Positions 1 to 9,946 of a DNA stretch of 64,000 nucleotides are shown piece by piece (within the stretch, counting starts at the first letter, position 1; each line of letters begins with the position of its first letter). A program made the position numbers and the translations under genes. Source of the stretch: CAWBUW01 sp963792075 (GTDB lineage: Bacteria > Chloroflexota > Anaerolineae > Anaerolineales > UBA4823); NCBI GenBank assembly GCA_963792075.1, contig CAWBUW010000008.1, positions 1-64,000 of the forward strand. The letters run 5' to 3'. A model generated the notes under the pieces. The model had not been told where the DNA came from and searched no databases. It saw nothing but the letters and a program-made list of their open reading frames with translations.

Positions 1-371
1 CGGTGGGTGAGCGGGTGAAGGTGGATCGGGGGTGTGAGTTGCCTCCGTATTCGCGATGAGCGGCAGAATAGGTGCAATCACTTAGCAGCGATTGCTGGTT
101 TGATATCCCACTTGAACACTACACTGAACAACCCACCGCACCGTCAAGACGATCCGAACTTCAGTGTTCTGGATTTGAAAGCTAATACCGAGGCACAGTT
201 ACGTGTCCGAGACAATACAAATGCTCCCGCAAAAACCCGATGGTAATTTAGATGCCCAACTTTTTCATAAAGCGGCCGCTTTAGGCTGCATTCACTCAGC
301 CAAAACGCTTGTTCCTTCAGGCTGATTGGCGAAGTATTGATTTTGAAGAGAAATTTAAGATAATTATCTAT
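1..371. other. No supported gene; left edge of window
   Basis: A short plus-strand reading frame ends with a stop at 57-59 and could be the last codons of a gene that begins outside the window, but 18 codons give no family match. The rest has only a GTG-started 70-codon frame of unconvincing composition. I see no RNA gene or clear promoter here. Confidence 0.3.
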
Positions 372-1383
372 CTAAACTGAACATAAACGATTTTTATTTT
401 CAGCTTGTCTCTTTCCCTCATCAACTATTGGTTGAGTCCATTCAGCGTATCTGTTTGGAAAAGAGACTAAACCGCATGATTTAGAAATGTCCCTATTAAC
501 AAAGCACTTATTGTCTATAACAATACTCAAAAATACCATTTGGAGACGATCAAAGACAATCCCTGCATTAATGTTCTCTGCTGGATATGGAGCGTTGATG
601 AAGTCATCAAGATATTTGTTTGACATTGAGGCTCCCACGACAAGCCTCCCATCTCCATTTACTCCTTGAAAAAAATAATCACCGGGTACAATTACATGAA
701 TTGGGAGTGGCAGATCTCTGGGTACTCCATCTGTTTCAACACCGACAAGGGAAAAACCTTTGGTTGGATCCATGGTAAGGATGGGGAGTTTAATGGGATC
801 TATGTCTGCAGTTTCGTCAAAGGCGGCAATCTGAAGTTTTCCCTCTCCTTGTTTAATAGCTCGATATACTGTTCAAAAGTGACCTCTGTATTCCCCATCA
901 ATTGCGAATAGTTGTAGTGAGCAGCGTGGAGGAACAAATCAGCAACCAAGGCTACGTTATCAGCACGTATATGCATGCCATTAATCGGATTCTTTCTCTA
1001 TTCACCACTGGTCCAGTAAGGCCCAGATCGATGGGAATTGTTAGCCCGTATATTTCTGCTTCATAGTGTTCTGTAAATACTGGATTGTATCTTTCAGGAA
1101 AATTGGAGATGATTTCTGGGGCAGCCGTTTCTGTAGCAGTTGGTGCTAGGGTTGGTTCTGCTGTGGCTGTAAATTCTGCGGTGGGTAAGGGAGCTGTTTC
1201 TGTTGGGATTATTTGTGTAGGAAGGACTTCTGAAACTGTTGGTTGGGTGGGGAAGGCGTCTGGGTTTGGAGTGCTGCTTTGGGGAGCGCATCCTGAAGTA
1301 AGAAAACCGAGAGCAATTACTACTGATATTCTAAGAGCTAATACAGTAGTATGTTGGAATTGGTGGCTTGAGAGAACATCCAT
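372..1383 (-). pseudogene. Secreted lipoprotein gene broken by two frameshifts
   Basis: The 5' part (1383 down to about 960) encodes a signal peptide with a lipobox-like LTSGC at about residues 28-32. A Pro/Thr/Glu-rich linker of about 70 residues follows, a style common in Chloroflexota surface lipoproteins. The reading continues in a second frame near 985 and a third near 830, ending at 372 after a sequence including GFSLVGVETDGVPRD. Joined, the product would be about 330 residues. The shift near 830 lies in a run of G and A. No family is recognised for the C-terminal part. Either the gene is decayed or the sequence has two indels. Confidence 0.5.
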
Positions 1384-1493
1384 GAGTGAAAACCTGTCTT
1401 GTTTTTCTTGAATTGTTTTAGTCTACTCGTTTAAGGAATTTATCGAAGTTAGCAAACTCGAACATGAAGGACGGGTCAAGAATGGTGAGAGTA

Positions 1494-1604
1494 GTTTCAA
1501 TCCGCATCATAGCGGCAAGGGGGTTGGCAGGCCGTGGCGCCTGGAACCGCTTTGCCTTGTATGTTGAGTTTCAATCCGCATCATAGCGGCAAGGGGGTTG
1601 GCAG
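1494..1604. CRISPR. Two-repeat CRISPR remnant with one spacer
   Basis: An identical 37-base unit beginning GTTTCAATCC and ending GGTTGGCAG occurs at 1494-1530 and 1568-1604. The units are separated by a unique 37-base segment (1531-1567). Repeat length, the GTTTCAATCC start and the equal-length spacer are typical of type I and III CRISPR repeats. No cas gene lies in the window, and no further repeat copies were seen within a few hundred bases, so this is an orphan mini-array or the end of a lost array. Its direction cannot be decided. Confidence 0.7.
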
Positions 1605-2015
1605 AGCACCGTTTTTACCTCTCAGAAATCGCCTTCCAACTCCATTATACACAACTTTATTGCTTGCTTGTACTTGCCTCGCGAACCCTAATCGTACAGC
1701 GCATCAAAACGTATATTTTGCCTGTTTTTTGATGCCCTGTACAATTCGCCATCTTGTTCTTGCTCCTGATTCTGACACCAATCACGCTGTATCGCTATTT
1801 GTGAAGGTTATCCGCTGTTTATCGTCATTTTTTCATCCGATAAAATATTTGGGGCAGTTTGTCCACCCACTTTCGGGACCTGTGTCCACCCCTTAACGGG
1901 ACCTGTGTCCCTTGTCTTCCCCTCTTTTTTTCTGTAAAATCTAATCAACATAAACCACCGGTTATTGTACGTCAGAACCAGGTTCGCCTCACTCAGTAGC
2001 TTGTAAAGCTGCCTG
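1605..2015. other. Intergenic region with a short tandem direct repeat
   Basis: No convincing gene. A 13-base direct repeat, GGGACCTGTGTCC, lies at 1875-1887 and 1898-1910, and GTCCACCC occurs at 1861-1868 and 1884-1891. Such clustered short repeats resemble binding sites at insertion-sequence ends, but no transposase was found. An 87-codon minus-strand frame (1808-2071) overlaps the folded RNA downstream and has no recognised motif. The promoter of the plus-strand operon probably lies in this AT-rich region; I could not pick -35 and -10 boxes with confidence. Confidence 0.35.
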
Positions 2016-2112
2016 ACTGGCCCTGGGAGATCCCACGAGAGCACCGGCCGTCCAAACGGACTATGAGCCATTCACCTGGCTCAGCTCTCTTCGTGGATTC
2101 CCCTGGGCCAGT
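2016..2112 (+). ncRNA. Structured leader RNA, three-way junction plus U-tract
   Basis: 2016-2041 pairs with 2087-2112 through a long bulged stem (ACTGGCCC against GGGCCAGT at its base). Two hairpins lie inside: GTCC-AAAC-GGAC at 2050-2061, and TGAGCC against GGCTCA at 2064-2083. The closing stem runs straight into six T residues. The Shine-Dalgarno of the first operon gene follows about 15 bases later. The shape is that of an attenuator or riboswitch-like leader, or a small RNA with an intrinsic terminator. I do not recognise a known RNA family. Confidence refers to the structure, not its function. Confidence 0.5.
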
Positions 2113-2142
2113 TTTTTGTTTCCTTTTTCAGGAGGAGCTTGT

Positions 2143-2718
2143 ATGGAGATTGTGCTTACCAAACGTAAAATTGTGACTGCTTTGCTGGCGTTGATTGTCC
2201 TGAGCGGCGCGGTCCTGGTCGCCCTGAAACTGTCCGGGCAGGACCTGCCGCAGGCAATTGGCTTTGACAGCGGGCGCGGTGCGGCGCAGGCGGGGGTGGA
2301 AGCTTTCTACGGCGTGAATTACCAGGATGGGCAGGATGTCTGGGCGGCGCGGCTGTGCGCTGTCAGTACCCAACCCGCCTGCCAGTACTACCAGAAAACG
2401 GTTGCCCCCTTCCTCTGGCCGGAGTTCATCGCCTCTCAGACTGTAGTGACGGTGGAGGCAGGTGAACCGGTTTTGCTGGCAGATCAACCAACTAGCACGC
2501 GGTCGAATGTAGCAGCAAGTGCTGAAGAAAGCGCCGCTGCGCCCCCGGCTCGACAGGTCTGGCAGGTGGCTGTGACTTTGTCTGCTCCCTGGCCGCAAGG
2601 CGATGGCCAGACTTCCTTCCCGGCGCATGTGTTGGTGGTGCGGGAAGATGACGGCTGGAAATTCGAGCGCTTCTTGCTCAAAGAGGAGCTCACGCACTAT
2701 CTCGGAGGAAAGCAATGA
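2143..2718 (+). CDS. Single-pass membrane protein, first gene of the conjugation/Tad operon
   Basis: Protein of 191 residues. Residues 1-8 are short and basic, about 9-27 form one transmembrane helix, and the rest should lie outside the membrane. An Ala/Pro/Glu-rich linker sits near residues 115-130, followed by a compact C-terminal domain. The start at 2143 is chosen because AGGAGG lies 6-11 bases upstream; an earlier in-frame start at 2116 has no such site. Size, topology and position next to a VirB4-like ATPase suggest a VirB8/TcpC-like assembly factor, but that is inference from context only. The stop overlaps the next start. Confidence 0.7.
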   Translation: MEIVLTKRKIVTALLALIVLSGAVLVALKLSGQDLPQAIGFDSGRGAAQAGVEAFYGVNYQDGQDVWAARLCAVSTQPACQYYQKTVAPFLWPEFIASQTVVTVEAGEPVLLADQPTSTRSNVAASAEESAAAPPARQVWQVAVTLSAPWPQGDGQTSFPAHVLVVREDDGWKFERFLLKEELTHYLGGKQ

Positions 2719-4076
2719 AAACGACTACTCGCATGATCATCGGCTTTGTTTGCGTGGCTGCCATCCTCTCGTTGGTGATCCTTCCCATCCTGCCGGCTGC
2801 TGCCCAGACCGGCGACAGCCCGTGGGCTGAGTTCCTAAACCCGGATGGCTCGATCAACTGGGCTAACCTGACTTACCTGGGCGAGACTTCGGAGCCCGCC
2901 GATTGGATGAACATCGAGATTCCCGGCGGCATCCAGGTACCACTGGGCGAAGCAACCTACAATCGCTACCTCACCCCCAGCGGCAACGTGTTGGTGCTCC
3001 CCTCTCCGGCCACCATGTTTATGACTTTCTTGCACCCAGATGCCTCCGGCTACGCAGCCAATACGCCAGAAATGCTCGGTTCTGGTTCCGCGATGCTGGC
3101 CATGCTGGCGGCGGATTATATTGACGTAGAAAATTTGCAAGCCTTGGGTTATGTGGATCCCTCGGATTTCTTCCAGGCGGTGATCGAAGGGCGTGAGAAC
3201 ATCTGGTCGGTGGTCTCGCCCGAGTTCCTGATCGAGGTCACTCGCATGACGATGGATGCCGGCTACCTGGCGACCACCCTCTGGCTGTACCTGAACGGCG
3301 GGGACTGCACCACCATCCCCGGCGGCTGCCCGCCCGGCTATGGGCTGACACCCACGCCTGGATCTGGCACACCCACACCGCCGCCAACCGCATCTTGCCC
3401 TGTTCCATCGCTCACCTTCGATGCCATCACCGCCACAGGCGAGAAGACCAACCCCCTCAAGCCGGTGGTGGTCGGGCAGGACCCCGAGAAGCGCGGCGCG
3501 GACGTGGAAATCAGCATTACCATCCCGCCGGTCATCTTCACCTGGTATGAAGCAAACATCATCCGCACCTGTGAATATTCCGATAGCGGGGATGGCAGCG
3601 GCTGTCCTGGTCCGGCGAACCGCTATGACAGCGTCATTGATGCGAACGGCAGTGAGACAAGCTGGGATGTCTCGATGGAGAACAACCCAACTTGGGAAGA
3701 TCTCCAGGAAACCGAATGCATCCAGCACATGGAAGTTTTTCCGGATTATTTGAACTTTGCCACGCTGAGCATCAACCTGGCTGCCGAGTTGCGTTACTGG
3801 ATCCTGACCGAGCTGGCGCAGGTTTATCCGGGCGCCCGCATCAAACGCCCCGATTGGAGCTTTGCCTTCTGGGGACCTGGCAGCCTGGGAAGCGAGGATG
3901 TGGTTTTCTGGTCGCAGCAGATCCCCTCCATCCAGTTCGCTGACCCTGGGATTTACCGCCTGCGAGTGAGCGGGCGCACCACCGGCACGCTGGTATCTGC
4001 GCCGCGCACCTTCAACCTATCACTGAGCGAATTCCCGGTGGACCTGCTGCGTGTCACGCTGATCGAGGCCCCATGA
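2715..4076 (+). CDS. Secreted protein with Pro/Thr linker, unknown function
   Basis: Protein of 453 residues. A signal peptide (about residues 1-31, ending PAAAQ) is followed by a domain to about residue 200 and a linker rich in Thr-Pro and Gly-Ser (about 210-228). The C-terminal half has scattered Cys pairs that could form disulfides outside the cell. No membrane helix follows the signal peptide. The start overlaps the previous stop by ATGA, and the gene overlaps the next in the same way, so the three genes are translationally coupled. It may be an exported component of the secretion or pilus machine. No family is recognised. Confidence 0.7.
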   Translation: MKTTTRMIIGFVCVAAILSLVILPILPAAAQTGDSPWAEFLNPDGSINWANLTYLGETSEPADWMNIEIPGGIQVPLGEATYNRYLTPSGNVLVLPSPATMFMTFLHPDASGYAANTPEMLGSGSAMLAMLAADYIDVENLQALGYVDPSDFFQAVIEGRENIWSVVSPEFLIEVTRMTMDAGYLATTLWLYLNGGDCTTIPGGCPPGYGLTPTPGSGTPTPPPTASCPVPSLTFDAITATGEKTNPLKPVVVGQDPEKRGADVEISITIPPVIFTWYEANIIRTCEYSDSGDGSGCPGPANRYDSVIDANGSETSWDVSMENNPTWEDLQETECIQHMEVFPDYLNFATLSINLAAELRYWILTELAQVYPGARIKRPDWSFAFWGPGSLGSEDVVFWSQQIPSIQFADPGIYRLRVSGRTTGTLVSAPRTFNLSLSEFPVDLLRVTLIEAP

Positions 4077-4744
4077 GCTTCGCCGATATGCTCCTGGCTT
4101 TACCCGTCTGGTGGATGAACGGAGTGCTTGCCATGCTGTACTGGACCCTGGCTCACCTGGCTGAAGTTGCTGCCCTGCTGGCTGGATGGGTGATCCTGTT
4201 TGGGATCGACCCCGCCCTCCAGCAGCGCGCCAGCCAGCGCCCCCGCCGGCTGGGACGGGGGGAGGTCAGCACCTCCTCGCCTTACGCACAGCTTTTCACC
4301 CTGGCGACCCTGATCGCCTGGCTGCTCGTCTCGCTGATCTCTCGCTTCCCCATCCCTCTGATCGGTGCCTGCCTGTGGTGGGTGGGGCTGCTGGCGATCC
4401 TGGCGGTCTCGGAAGAGCGCTTCAACCAGCTCTGGTGGGCTAAAACCGGCATCCTGGCTTACGCCTGCCTGGCGATGCTGCTTCAGTATGGGCTGGGGCT
4501 TTTGCATCAAATCAGCGCCGCCGATTGGGCGGCGGTGGTCGGCAGCCGGCTGGATGCCCAGGCAGCCCTATCCAGCACGCGCGGTAATATTGCCATGATC
4601 GGGATGCTGTTTGTCTTTGTGTTGTATCCCCTCGGGTACGCCGGCATGCTGCTCAACCGTTTTCTGCGCAACCCCAAGCCGCTGTACAACATCGGCCTGG
4701 AAGCCAGCGATGTTATACAACGCCTTCGTACTCGTCAGAATTGA
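4073..4744 (+). CDS. Polytopic inner-membrane protein of the operon
   Basis: Protein of 223 residues with about five hydrophobic helices (roughly residues 15-45, 80-100, 103-120, 132-150 and 170-195) and a short basic tail. Size and topology would fit a VirB6-like channel component, but no diagnostic motif is visible and the call rests on position between an exported protein and the VirB4-like ATPase. It overlaps the preceding gene by ATGA. A palindrome-rich gap of about 370 bases follows. Confidence 0.6.
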   Translation: MSFADMLLALPVWWMNGVLAMLYWTLAHLAEVAALLAGWVILFGIDPALQQRASQRPRRLGRGEVSTSSPYAQLFTLATLIAWLLVSLISRFPIPLIGACLWWVGLLAILAVSEERFNQLWWAKTGILAYACLAMLLQYGLGLLHQISAADWAAVVGSRLDAQAALSSTRGNIAMIGMLFVFVLYPLGYAGMLLNRFLRNPKPLYNIGLEASDVIQRLRTRQN

Positions 4745-4787
4745 TCGTTTGCACCTTGACATATCAGGGCAGAAGCCCTCACCCCGG

Positions 4788-4960
4788 CCCTCTCCCAGGC
4801 GTTCGTGGACGAACGCGGGGAGAGGGGGAAGAGCTGGGTTGGTTGGGAAGCTTAGCTTCCCAACCAACCCAACAAGAAATTTGCCCCCCTTCCATTTGGA
4901 AGGGGGGCAGGGGGGGATGGTTTCACCCTTGAAGTGTGTTACTCAATCTCTTGATTGAGT
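4788..4960. repeat. Cluster of four inverted repeats in a gene gap
   Basis: Four separate palindromes fill most of the 4745-5119 gap. (1) 4788-4826, CCCTCTCCC and GCGTTCGT arms with matching complements. (2) 4836-4870, a perfect 17-base arm starting GGGTTGG with a one-base centre. (3) 4883-4908, GCCCCCCTTCCA and its complement. (4) 4941-4960, ACTCAATC-TCTT-GATTGAGT. The first and third belong to C-rich palindrome classes that recur at 15743 and 21956. None has a long T-tract, so they are listed as repeats, though some may end or stabilise transcripts. Confidence 0.7.
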
Positions 4961-5034
4961 GACTACCTGTGGCCTCCACAGGAGTATTGCACGTGGACAT
5001 CCGTCCAATTGCACGGGAGCAGCATTTCTTCCAA

Positions 5035-5071
5035 GCACTCGGATGGGGTTGCCGAAATGCCATCCGAGTGC
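5035..5071. repeat. Hairpin upstream of a small membrane protein gene
   Basis: GCACTCGGATGG at 5035-5046 pairs perfectly with 5060-5071 across a 13-base loop. It ends about 40 bases before the Shine-Dalgarno of the next gene. No T-tract follows, so mRNA protection or translational insulation is as likely as termination. Confidence 0.6.
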
Positions 5072-5119
5072 AACCGGCAGCGACCTGCTGCTGGACCCAG
5101 ACAACCGAAAGGAGTTCCG

Positions 5120-5290
5120 ATGCCAATCCATTTCTTTACCCTCGCCTGGCCAGTCGCCTTTGCCATCATCCTCCTGGCCGGCGTGATCATGATCTGCGCA
5201 GCATGCGCCACGCTGGTCGCGGCAATCGTGCGAGTCCGCCAGCTCCGCAAGGAGCAAAGCCTGCCAGCCGCTGGTGGGGAGAAACCGTAA
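5120..5290 (+). CDS. Small single-helix membrane protein
   Basis: Protein of 56 residues: a short N-terminus, one long hydrophobic helix (about residues 8-33) and a basic tail. The start at 5120 is chosen because AAAGGAG lies 6 bases upstream; a longer in-frame reading from 4955 runs through the palindromes and is unlikely. It lies between a polytopic membrane protein and the VirB4-like ATPase in one operon, so it may be a small subunit of the same membrane complex. No family is recognised. Confidence 0.6.
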   Translation: MPIHFFTLAWPVAFAIILLAGVIMICAACATLVAAIVRVRQLRKEQSLPAAGGEKP

Positions 5291-5376
5291 CCCCCGAAGT
5301 TGTCCGTTCTCCTGAGCCCGGGACTTGCTTCCCGGTCTCATGACAACGAACGACTCTCATTCGAGATGTGGGGTGA

Positions 5377-5399
5377 TTGGTGGGGCTTCGCCCCACCAA
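5377..5399 (+). terminator. Strong hairpin before the VirB4-like gene
   Basis: TTGGTGGGG at 5377-5385 pairs with 5391-5399 across the five-base loop CTTCG. Sequence beyond the 3' arm (CACCCCGG) has no T-run, so termination would be weak. It sits between two co-directional genes, like the other operon hairpins. Confidence 0.4.
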
Positions 5400-5433
5400 C
5401 CACCCCGGATAAAAGAAAGTTAGGAAAGGCGTC

Positions 5434-8400
5434 ATGAATTCATCTTCGCTCGACCGTTGGATAGAAAATAACACTGCTCGCTTCAGCCAGATCATGGGGG
5501 ATTTTTCTGGGCGCTTGCAGAAAGTATTCCCTGCAGCAACCCTCTCCATCCCCGATGACCTGGATGTGCTGGATAACGGCCTGGTTTACGATGAAAAGGA
5601 TGTCCAACGCCTGAAATACCTGTGGTTTCGGGTGAACGAACGGGAAGGTGGGCGGTCTTACCTGGAGTACCGGGTGGTGCGGCTGATGCAATTGCGCCTG
5701 ATTCCCCTGGATGTGCGCGCCGATCCGGGCGTGCTGGCGCGCATGCGCACAGTGCTGCGAGGGTTGTACGGCGCGGAAGTGGAGCTGCTCTACCTGGTCG
5801 CCGGCATGTTCCACCCCAGGAGGCTGGGGATCGTGCAGTTGTACGGTGTGATCGGCCGCAGCAGTGCGATCGAGGAGGCAGAGCAGTTGGCAATGAACAG
5901 CGCATCCGCGCTGGAAGCCAGCATGGCGGCAGCTTACCCCCAGATCCGTTTCGATACAGTAGATATGGAGATGGCAAACTGGCTGGATGAGGCGTTGAAG
6001 CGAATGCCCTATTGTCTGCTGGCGGTGGGACATCCCGATCCCAGAGAAAACGCGCGTGGCGGTAATTCTGAGCTTGGGCCGATCCTGTCCTCTGGCAAGA
6101 ATGAGCAAAAACAATTCACCCTGCAGCAAAACGAGCTGGTGATGCGCGGCATGAGCCAGTTGGAAGAGGATTTCCTGCTTCAGGTTTTGCTCTCGCCGGT
6201 ATCCATGCGGGCTGCCAGCCGCATGCTGACTGGCCTGGCTGAATATACCTCCACCTGGGCAGCCTGGCAGTCCGGCAGCCGTTCCTTCAACTTCGGCGTT
6301 TCGATCCCGCTGCTCCTGACCGGCTCGCTGGCGCGCGCTGCCGGCACAGCTTACAGCCGCACGGAAGGGGTTGCCGCCTCCGATGGAGTCACCAATGCCC
6401 AGAGCCTGTCTCACACAGAGGGGCAGTCGCTCGCCCACACCGAAGGCGTCGCCCATACCCAGGGCAGCTCGGTAACCGAGTCCGAGGGGATCACGATTGG
6501 AGAAAGTTACGAGATCAGCTCAGGGCAGAGCTCTAGCGTATCTGATGGCGCCAACCAAAGCCAGTCGGTATCACAGGATTTTTCGCAAAGCCATACCGTC
6601 AGTGATGGTGTGAATGCCTTCAGCTCGGTCAGCGCCGGAGTAGACGGCTCGGTTGGTGTGCCAGGTGTGGCCAGCGTGGGATCGAACGTCAGCGGTTCCC
6701 TGGGCGGAGGCTCCTCCCACATGGAAAGCATCACCCAGGGTTCCTCCCAGGGGGTGGCCCAAACGCAGGGCGTATCTCACACCGAAACGCAGGGAGTATC
6801 CAGCAGTGAGGCCCATGGGGTAAACGTCTCACATTCCATGAGTCGGTCCGTCTCGTATATGTCCTCCGATACCGTTTCCCAGTCGGATACCGAAGTGAAA
6901 TCTCAGGCCGAAACAGCCGGCTCTTCTCAAGCGAATGCTCACGTGGATTCACTCTCCACAGGCACCGGGCTGGCAAAAAGCATCAGCCAGGGCATTTCGG
7001 ATAGCTTTGCGATTGGACTGGCTCCCTCGGTCAGCCTGAGCGAGAGCAACCAGTGGCAGTTTGACCCGGCCATCCTGCTGACCTCCATCTTGCGCAAACA
7101 GCAGGAGCTGCTGGACATTATGGCGCGCGAGGGCGGCTATTACACCGATGTTTACGCCCTGGCGCGCACGGAACGCGGCAAGCACGCCCTGCTGGCACTG
7201 ATCCCCGAAGCTTTTCATGGCGTGGAAGATGTGGTCATGGGTGTGCAAACGCGCACCCTGACCCCCGAAGAGGATCGCTACATCCGCAAACACGCCATGG
7301 CGATGGTGCCTTCCACCCGTGAAATGCATATCCCAGAAGCCATCACCGGGTACGCTGATTCAACCCTTTTGACCATGCTCCAGGCTTCTGCCTACCTCTC
7401 CCCCGGCTTATTCGAAGAAGGCACCACCCGTTCGGTGCAGGAAAAGATCCCTTCGTTTGCATTTGACCCGGATTTGCGGGAAGGCATCGCGATTGGGCTG
7501 CAATACTCGACCGAACGCGGCCAGCTTACCGAGACCTTGCTGCGCATGATGTCAGCGCGCCACTTCCACACGGCCCTGATCGGCGACACCGGCTCTGGCA
7601 AGAGCGTGACTGCCGAGCGGCTGGCCTATGAGTCAACCCACGCCTGGAAGTACCGCACCATCGTGCTGGATTTCGGACAGGGCTGGCGCAAAGCCCTGAA
7701 CTGGCCGGAGATGGAAGGTCGGGTGGACATCCGCCAGTTGTACCCGGGCGCGGTCCGGCCGCTGCGTTGGAACCCGCTGCAAATCCCCAAGCGGATTGAT
7801 CCGGTGCGCTACCGTACGCTGCTGGTGGAATTGTTCGCCAACGCCGGCCGGATGGGCGCCCGCCAGCTCGGTTTCATGCGCGAAGCCCTGACCCGGGTCT
7901 ATGCCCAGACCGGGGTGATCATCCCCGAAGAAGATTCGGGCATGTTTGATGACATCTGGAAAGACAAGAATCTGTCCCAGGAACGCAAGGACCAATACTA
8001 CCGCAACCTGGAAGAGTGGAAATGTGTTCGCAATGAAGACGAGGAGCGAGTGATCCAGGCCGCCAGGCAGGAAAAGGGCTTGCAGGCTCACCCGCTGGTG
8101 CATGTGCGCCTGGATGAGCTGGCGCCTTTTGAACGCCAGGCACTGATCATCCACCGCAGCAAGCGCGCCAGCCTGGCGCAGTGGGTGGATATCTTGAAAG
8201 CCCTGCTGCGCAAGCAAGCCAGCGATATCAACAGCCGTTCCAGCCTGCAGGGCGTGCTCCTGCGGGTTGAGCAGCTTGCGGAAGGTGAGATGCGCCGTAT
8301 GTACGGACCCGGTTATGACACGGTCGCCATCGAAGACCTGGGTTTGCTCGGTGCGCCTCAGGATCCCTGGGGCATTGCGGTCATCGAAGGCGGCGCCGAA

Positions 8401-9007
8401 ATGGATGAGTTTTCAAAGTCGGCGCTGCTGTCGGTCATCGCCTCCATCCTGTACCTGGATGCAGTTGTCCGGCGCCGCGATGCGCTGAGCGGTGAACGCT
8501 TCCCTCCATTGCAGATCTTCTTCGAAGAAGCCAACAAGGTGCTGTCGGGTGTGGATACTGGGGCGGCCTCTGACCGGGACGCACACGGTGGCAACCAGAC
8601 CGCCCAGATTTTCTTGAACATGTGGCGGGATGGCCGTAAGTACGACATCTTCCTGCACGTCCTCGCCCAAACCGTGAGCGAGCTGCCGCAGGGCATCCTT
8701 GTCCTCGTGCAATAACGGCTTCTTTGGGCAGACGAAAGACGACAAGGACCGCGCCGCCATCCTGGCTTACCTGGCGCGCAACACCAAAGGTTTTGTCAAC
8801 GCAGACTATGACCGCTTTATCGCCCGTATGCCGATGGCAATGGCCATCTCCAAGCTGGGCTACACCCAGGAGATCGCCGACATGGAGCCCTACCTGATCC
8901 GTTCGCTGATGTTAGCTGTCAGCGAGCCGAGCGATCAGGAAATCTTCGATCATTATCAAGTTTTTTCACCTTCTCTATCAGCCAGAGCGCCGCAGCGTTC
9001 TAGCTGA
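5434..9007 (+). CDS. VirB4-like conjugation/secretion ATPase (one frameshift)
   Basis: Reconstructed protein of about 1,190 residues. It should power assembly of, or transport through, the membrane complex. Residues about 313-510 are a Ser/Thr/Gly/Gln-rich stretch with repeated T-E-G and S-x-G steps. The ATPase domain carries Walker A GDTGSGKS near residue 717 and an acidic IFFEEAN segment near 1026. The main frame stops at 8715. The continuation SSCNNGFFGQTKDDKDR, typical of VirB4 C-termini, is in the next frame from about 8702, so one extra base near 8702 splits the gene. The start at 5434 follows GGAAAGG. It is the only motor besides TadA in the operon. Confidence 0.8.
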
Positions 9008-9022
9008 TAGAGAAAAAGTAAA
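8961..9022 (+). repeat. Inverted repeat over the VirB4 stop
   Basis: CTCTATCAGC at 8973-8982 pairs perfectly with 9003-9012. The outer flanks are T-rich on the left and A-rich on the right and extend the stem imperfectly. The right arm runs directly into AAAAAGGAG, the ribosome site of cpaB. It belongs to the set of gene-gap inverted repeats in this operon. Confidence 0.6.
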
Positions 9023-9034
9023 AAGGAGACTACT

Positions 9035-9942
9035 ATGAAAAAATCGTTACTCATCATCTTGGGGCTGGCTGTGCTGGCGGGTGGTCTTACCATCTCGCTG
9101 CTCACTTTCTATGTCCAACCCACCACCGTCGTGGTTGCCGGGTATGACCTGGCAGCCGGCACCCGCCTGACGGCTGATCTGCTAAAGGAGAGCCGCGTTC
9201 CTAAGGGCGCAGTTCCCGAAGGCGCATTTACATCCCTGGAGCAGGCAGTGGGGCTGGTGCTGACCGCGGACCGGGTGAGTGGTGATGCCATCACGGCGTA
9301 CGTCGCCGGCGATAGCACCGCCACAGCCGGCATCCCCGCCCAGCTATCCCCCGACCACGTGGCGATAGCCGTGGATGTGGACCAGGCTACCGGCCTGGCA
9401 GGGATCGTGCGCGCTGGTCAGCGCGTGACGGTCATTGCCATCCTCGACCCGCAGGCAATCCAGCGGGAATTGGGAGGTCAGTCGCTGCCGGTCAGTTTAC
9501 CCCCCGAAATCGGCTCATGAACGCGGCCTCGTCAGGCACCCCCGAACCAACCCCTGTCCCTACAGCAACTCCTCAGCCGCCGCTTTCGCCGGTGGCAAGC
9601 ATCACCATCAAAGGGCTGCGCGTGCTGGTGGTGCCCCAGTCTTTCCGCTACGAGGAGCTGCCCACCACCTCCGGCGAAGCGGAGCTGTTTGCCAACGCCC
9701 GCACCAGCCAGGTGGCGCAGTCGGGCAGTGTCATTCTGCTCGAAGCGCCGCTCGCCCCGGTGCAGATCGCTTCTGGTTACCAGGTGAGCCCGGCTGAGCT
9801 GCTCGCCCTGCTCAACCAGGTGGCAACCATCCACCTGGTGTTGGAGCCCAGTGCTGGCTTAGAGATCGAAACCGCCACGCTTGAGCCGGTTGACCTGGCG
9901 AAGCTGTACGAGAACATCACGGGCTACACCCTCAATCATTAA
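9035..9942 (+). CDS. cpaB: CpaB/RcpC-like pilus assembly protein (one frameshift)
   Basis: Periplasm-facing assembly factor of Tad/Flp pili. Residues 1-27 form a signal-anchor helix. A SAF domain (about residues 30-90, with GYDLAAGTRLT) and a second beta-rich domain follow. The first frame stops at 9520, and the rest, including the GLRVLVVPQSF segment, reads from 9517 in another frame. The six-C run just upstream (about 9499-9504) is a likely indel site, though ATGA coupling of two genes is possible. Joined, the product is about 302 residues, the usual CpaB length. The ribosome site is AAAAGGAG. Confidence 0.7.
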
Positions 9943-9946
9943 TTTG

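Noticed and set aside
34..246. 70-codon GTG-started frame at the left edge
   Set aside because: It has no ribosome site and no motif, and its composition is unlike neighbouring genes.
1534..1896. 120-codon plus-strand frame
   Set aside because: It starts in the CRISPR spacer and runs through the second repeat and the intergenic direct repeats, so it is unlikely to be coding.
1808..2071. 87-codon minus-strand frame as a possible transposase tail
   Set aside because: It overlaps the folded leader RNA and carries no catalytic or family motif.
5440..6456. 338-codon minus-strand frame over the VirB4-like gene
   Set aside because: Antisense shadow rich in His, Gln and Arg, with no ribosome site or family motif.
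6370..6960. DNA tandem repeat or second CRISPR array
   Set aside because: The repetition is at protein level (T-E-G and S-x-G steps) with irregular DNA spacing inside an open frame.
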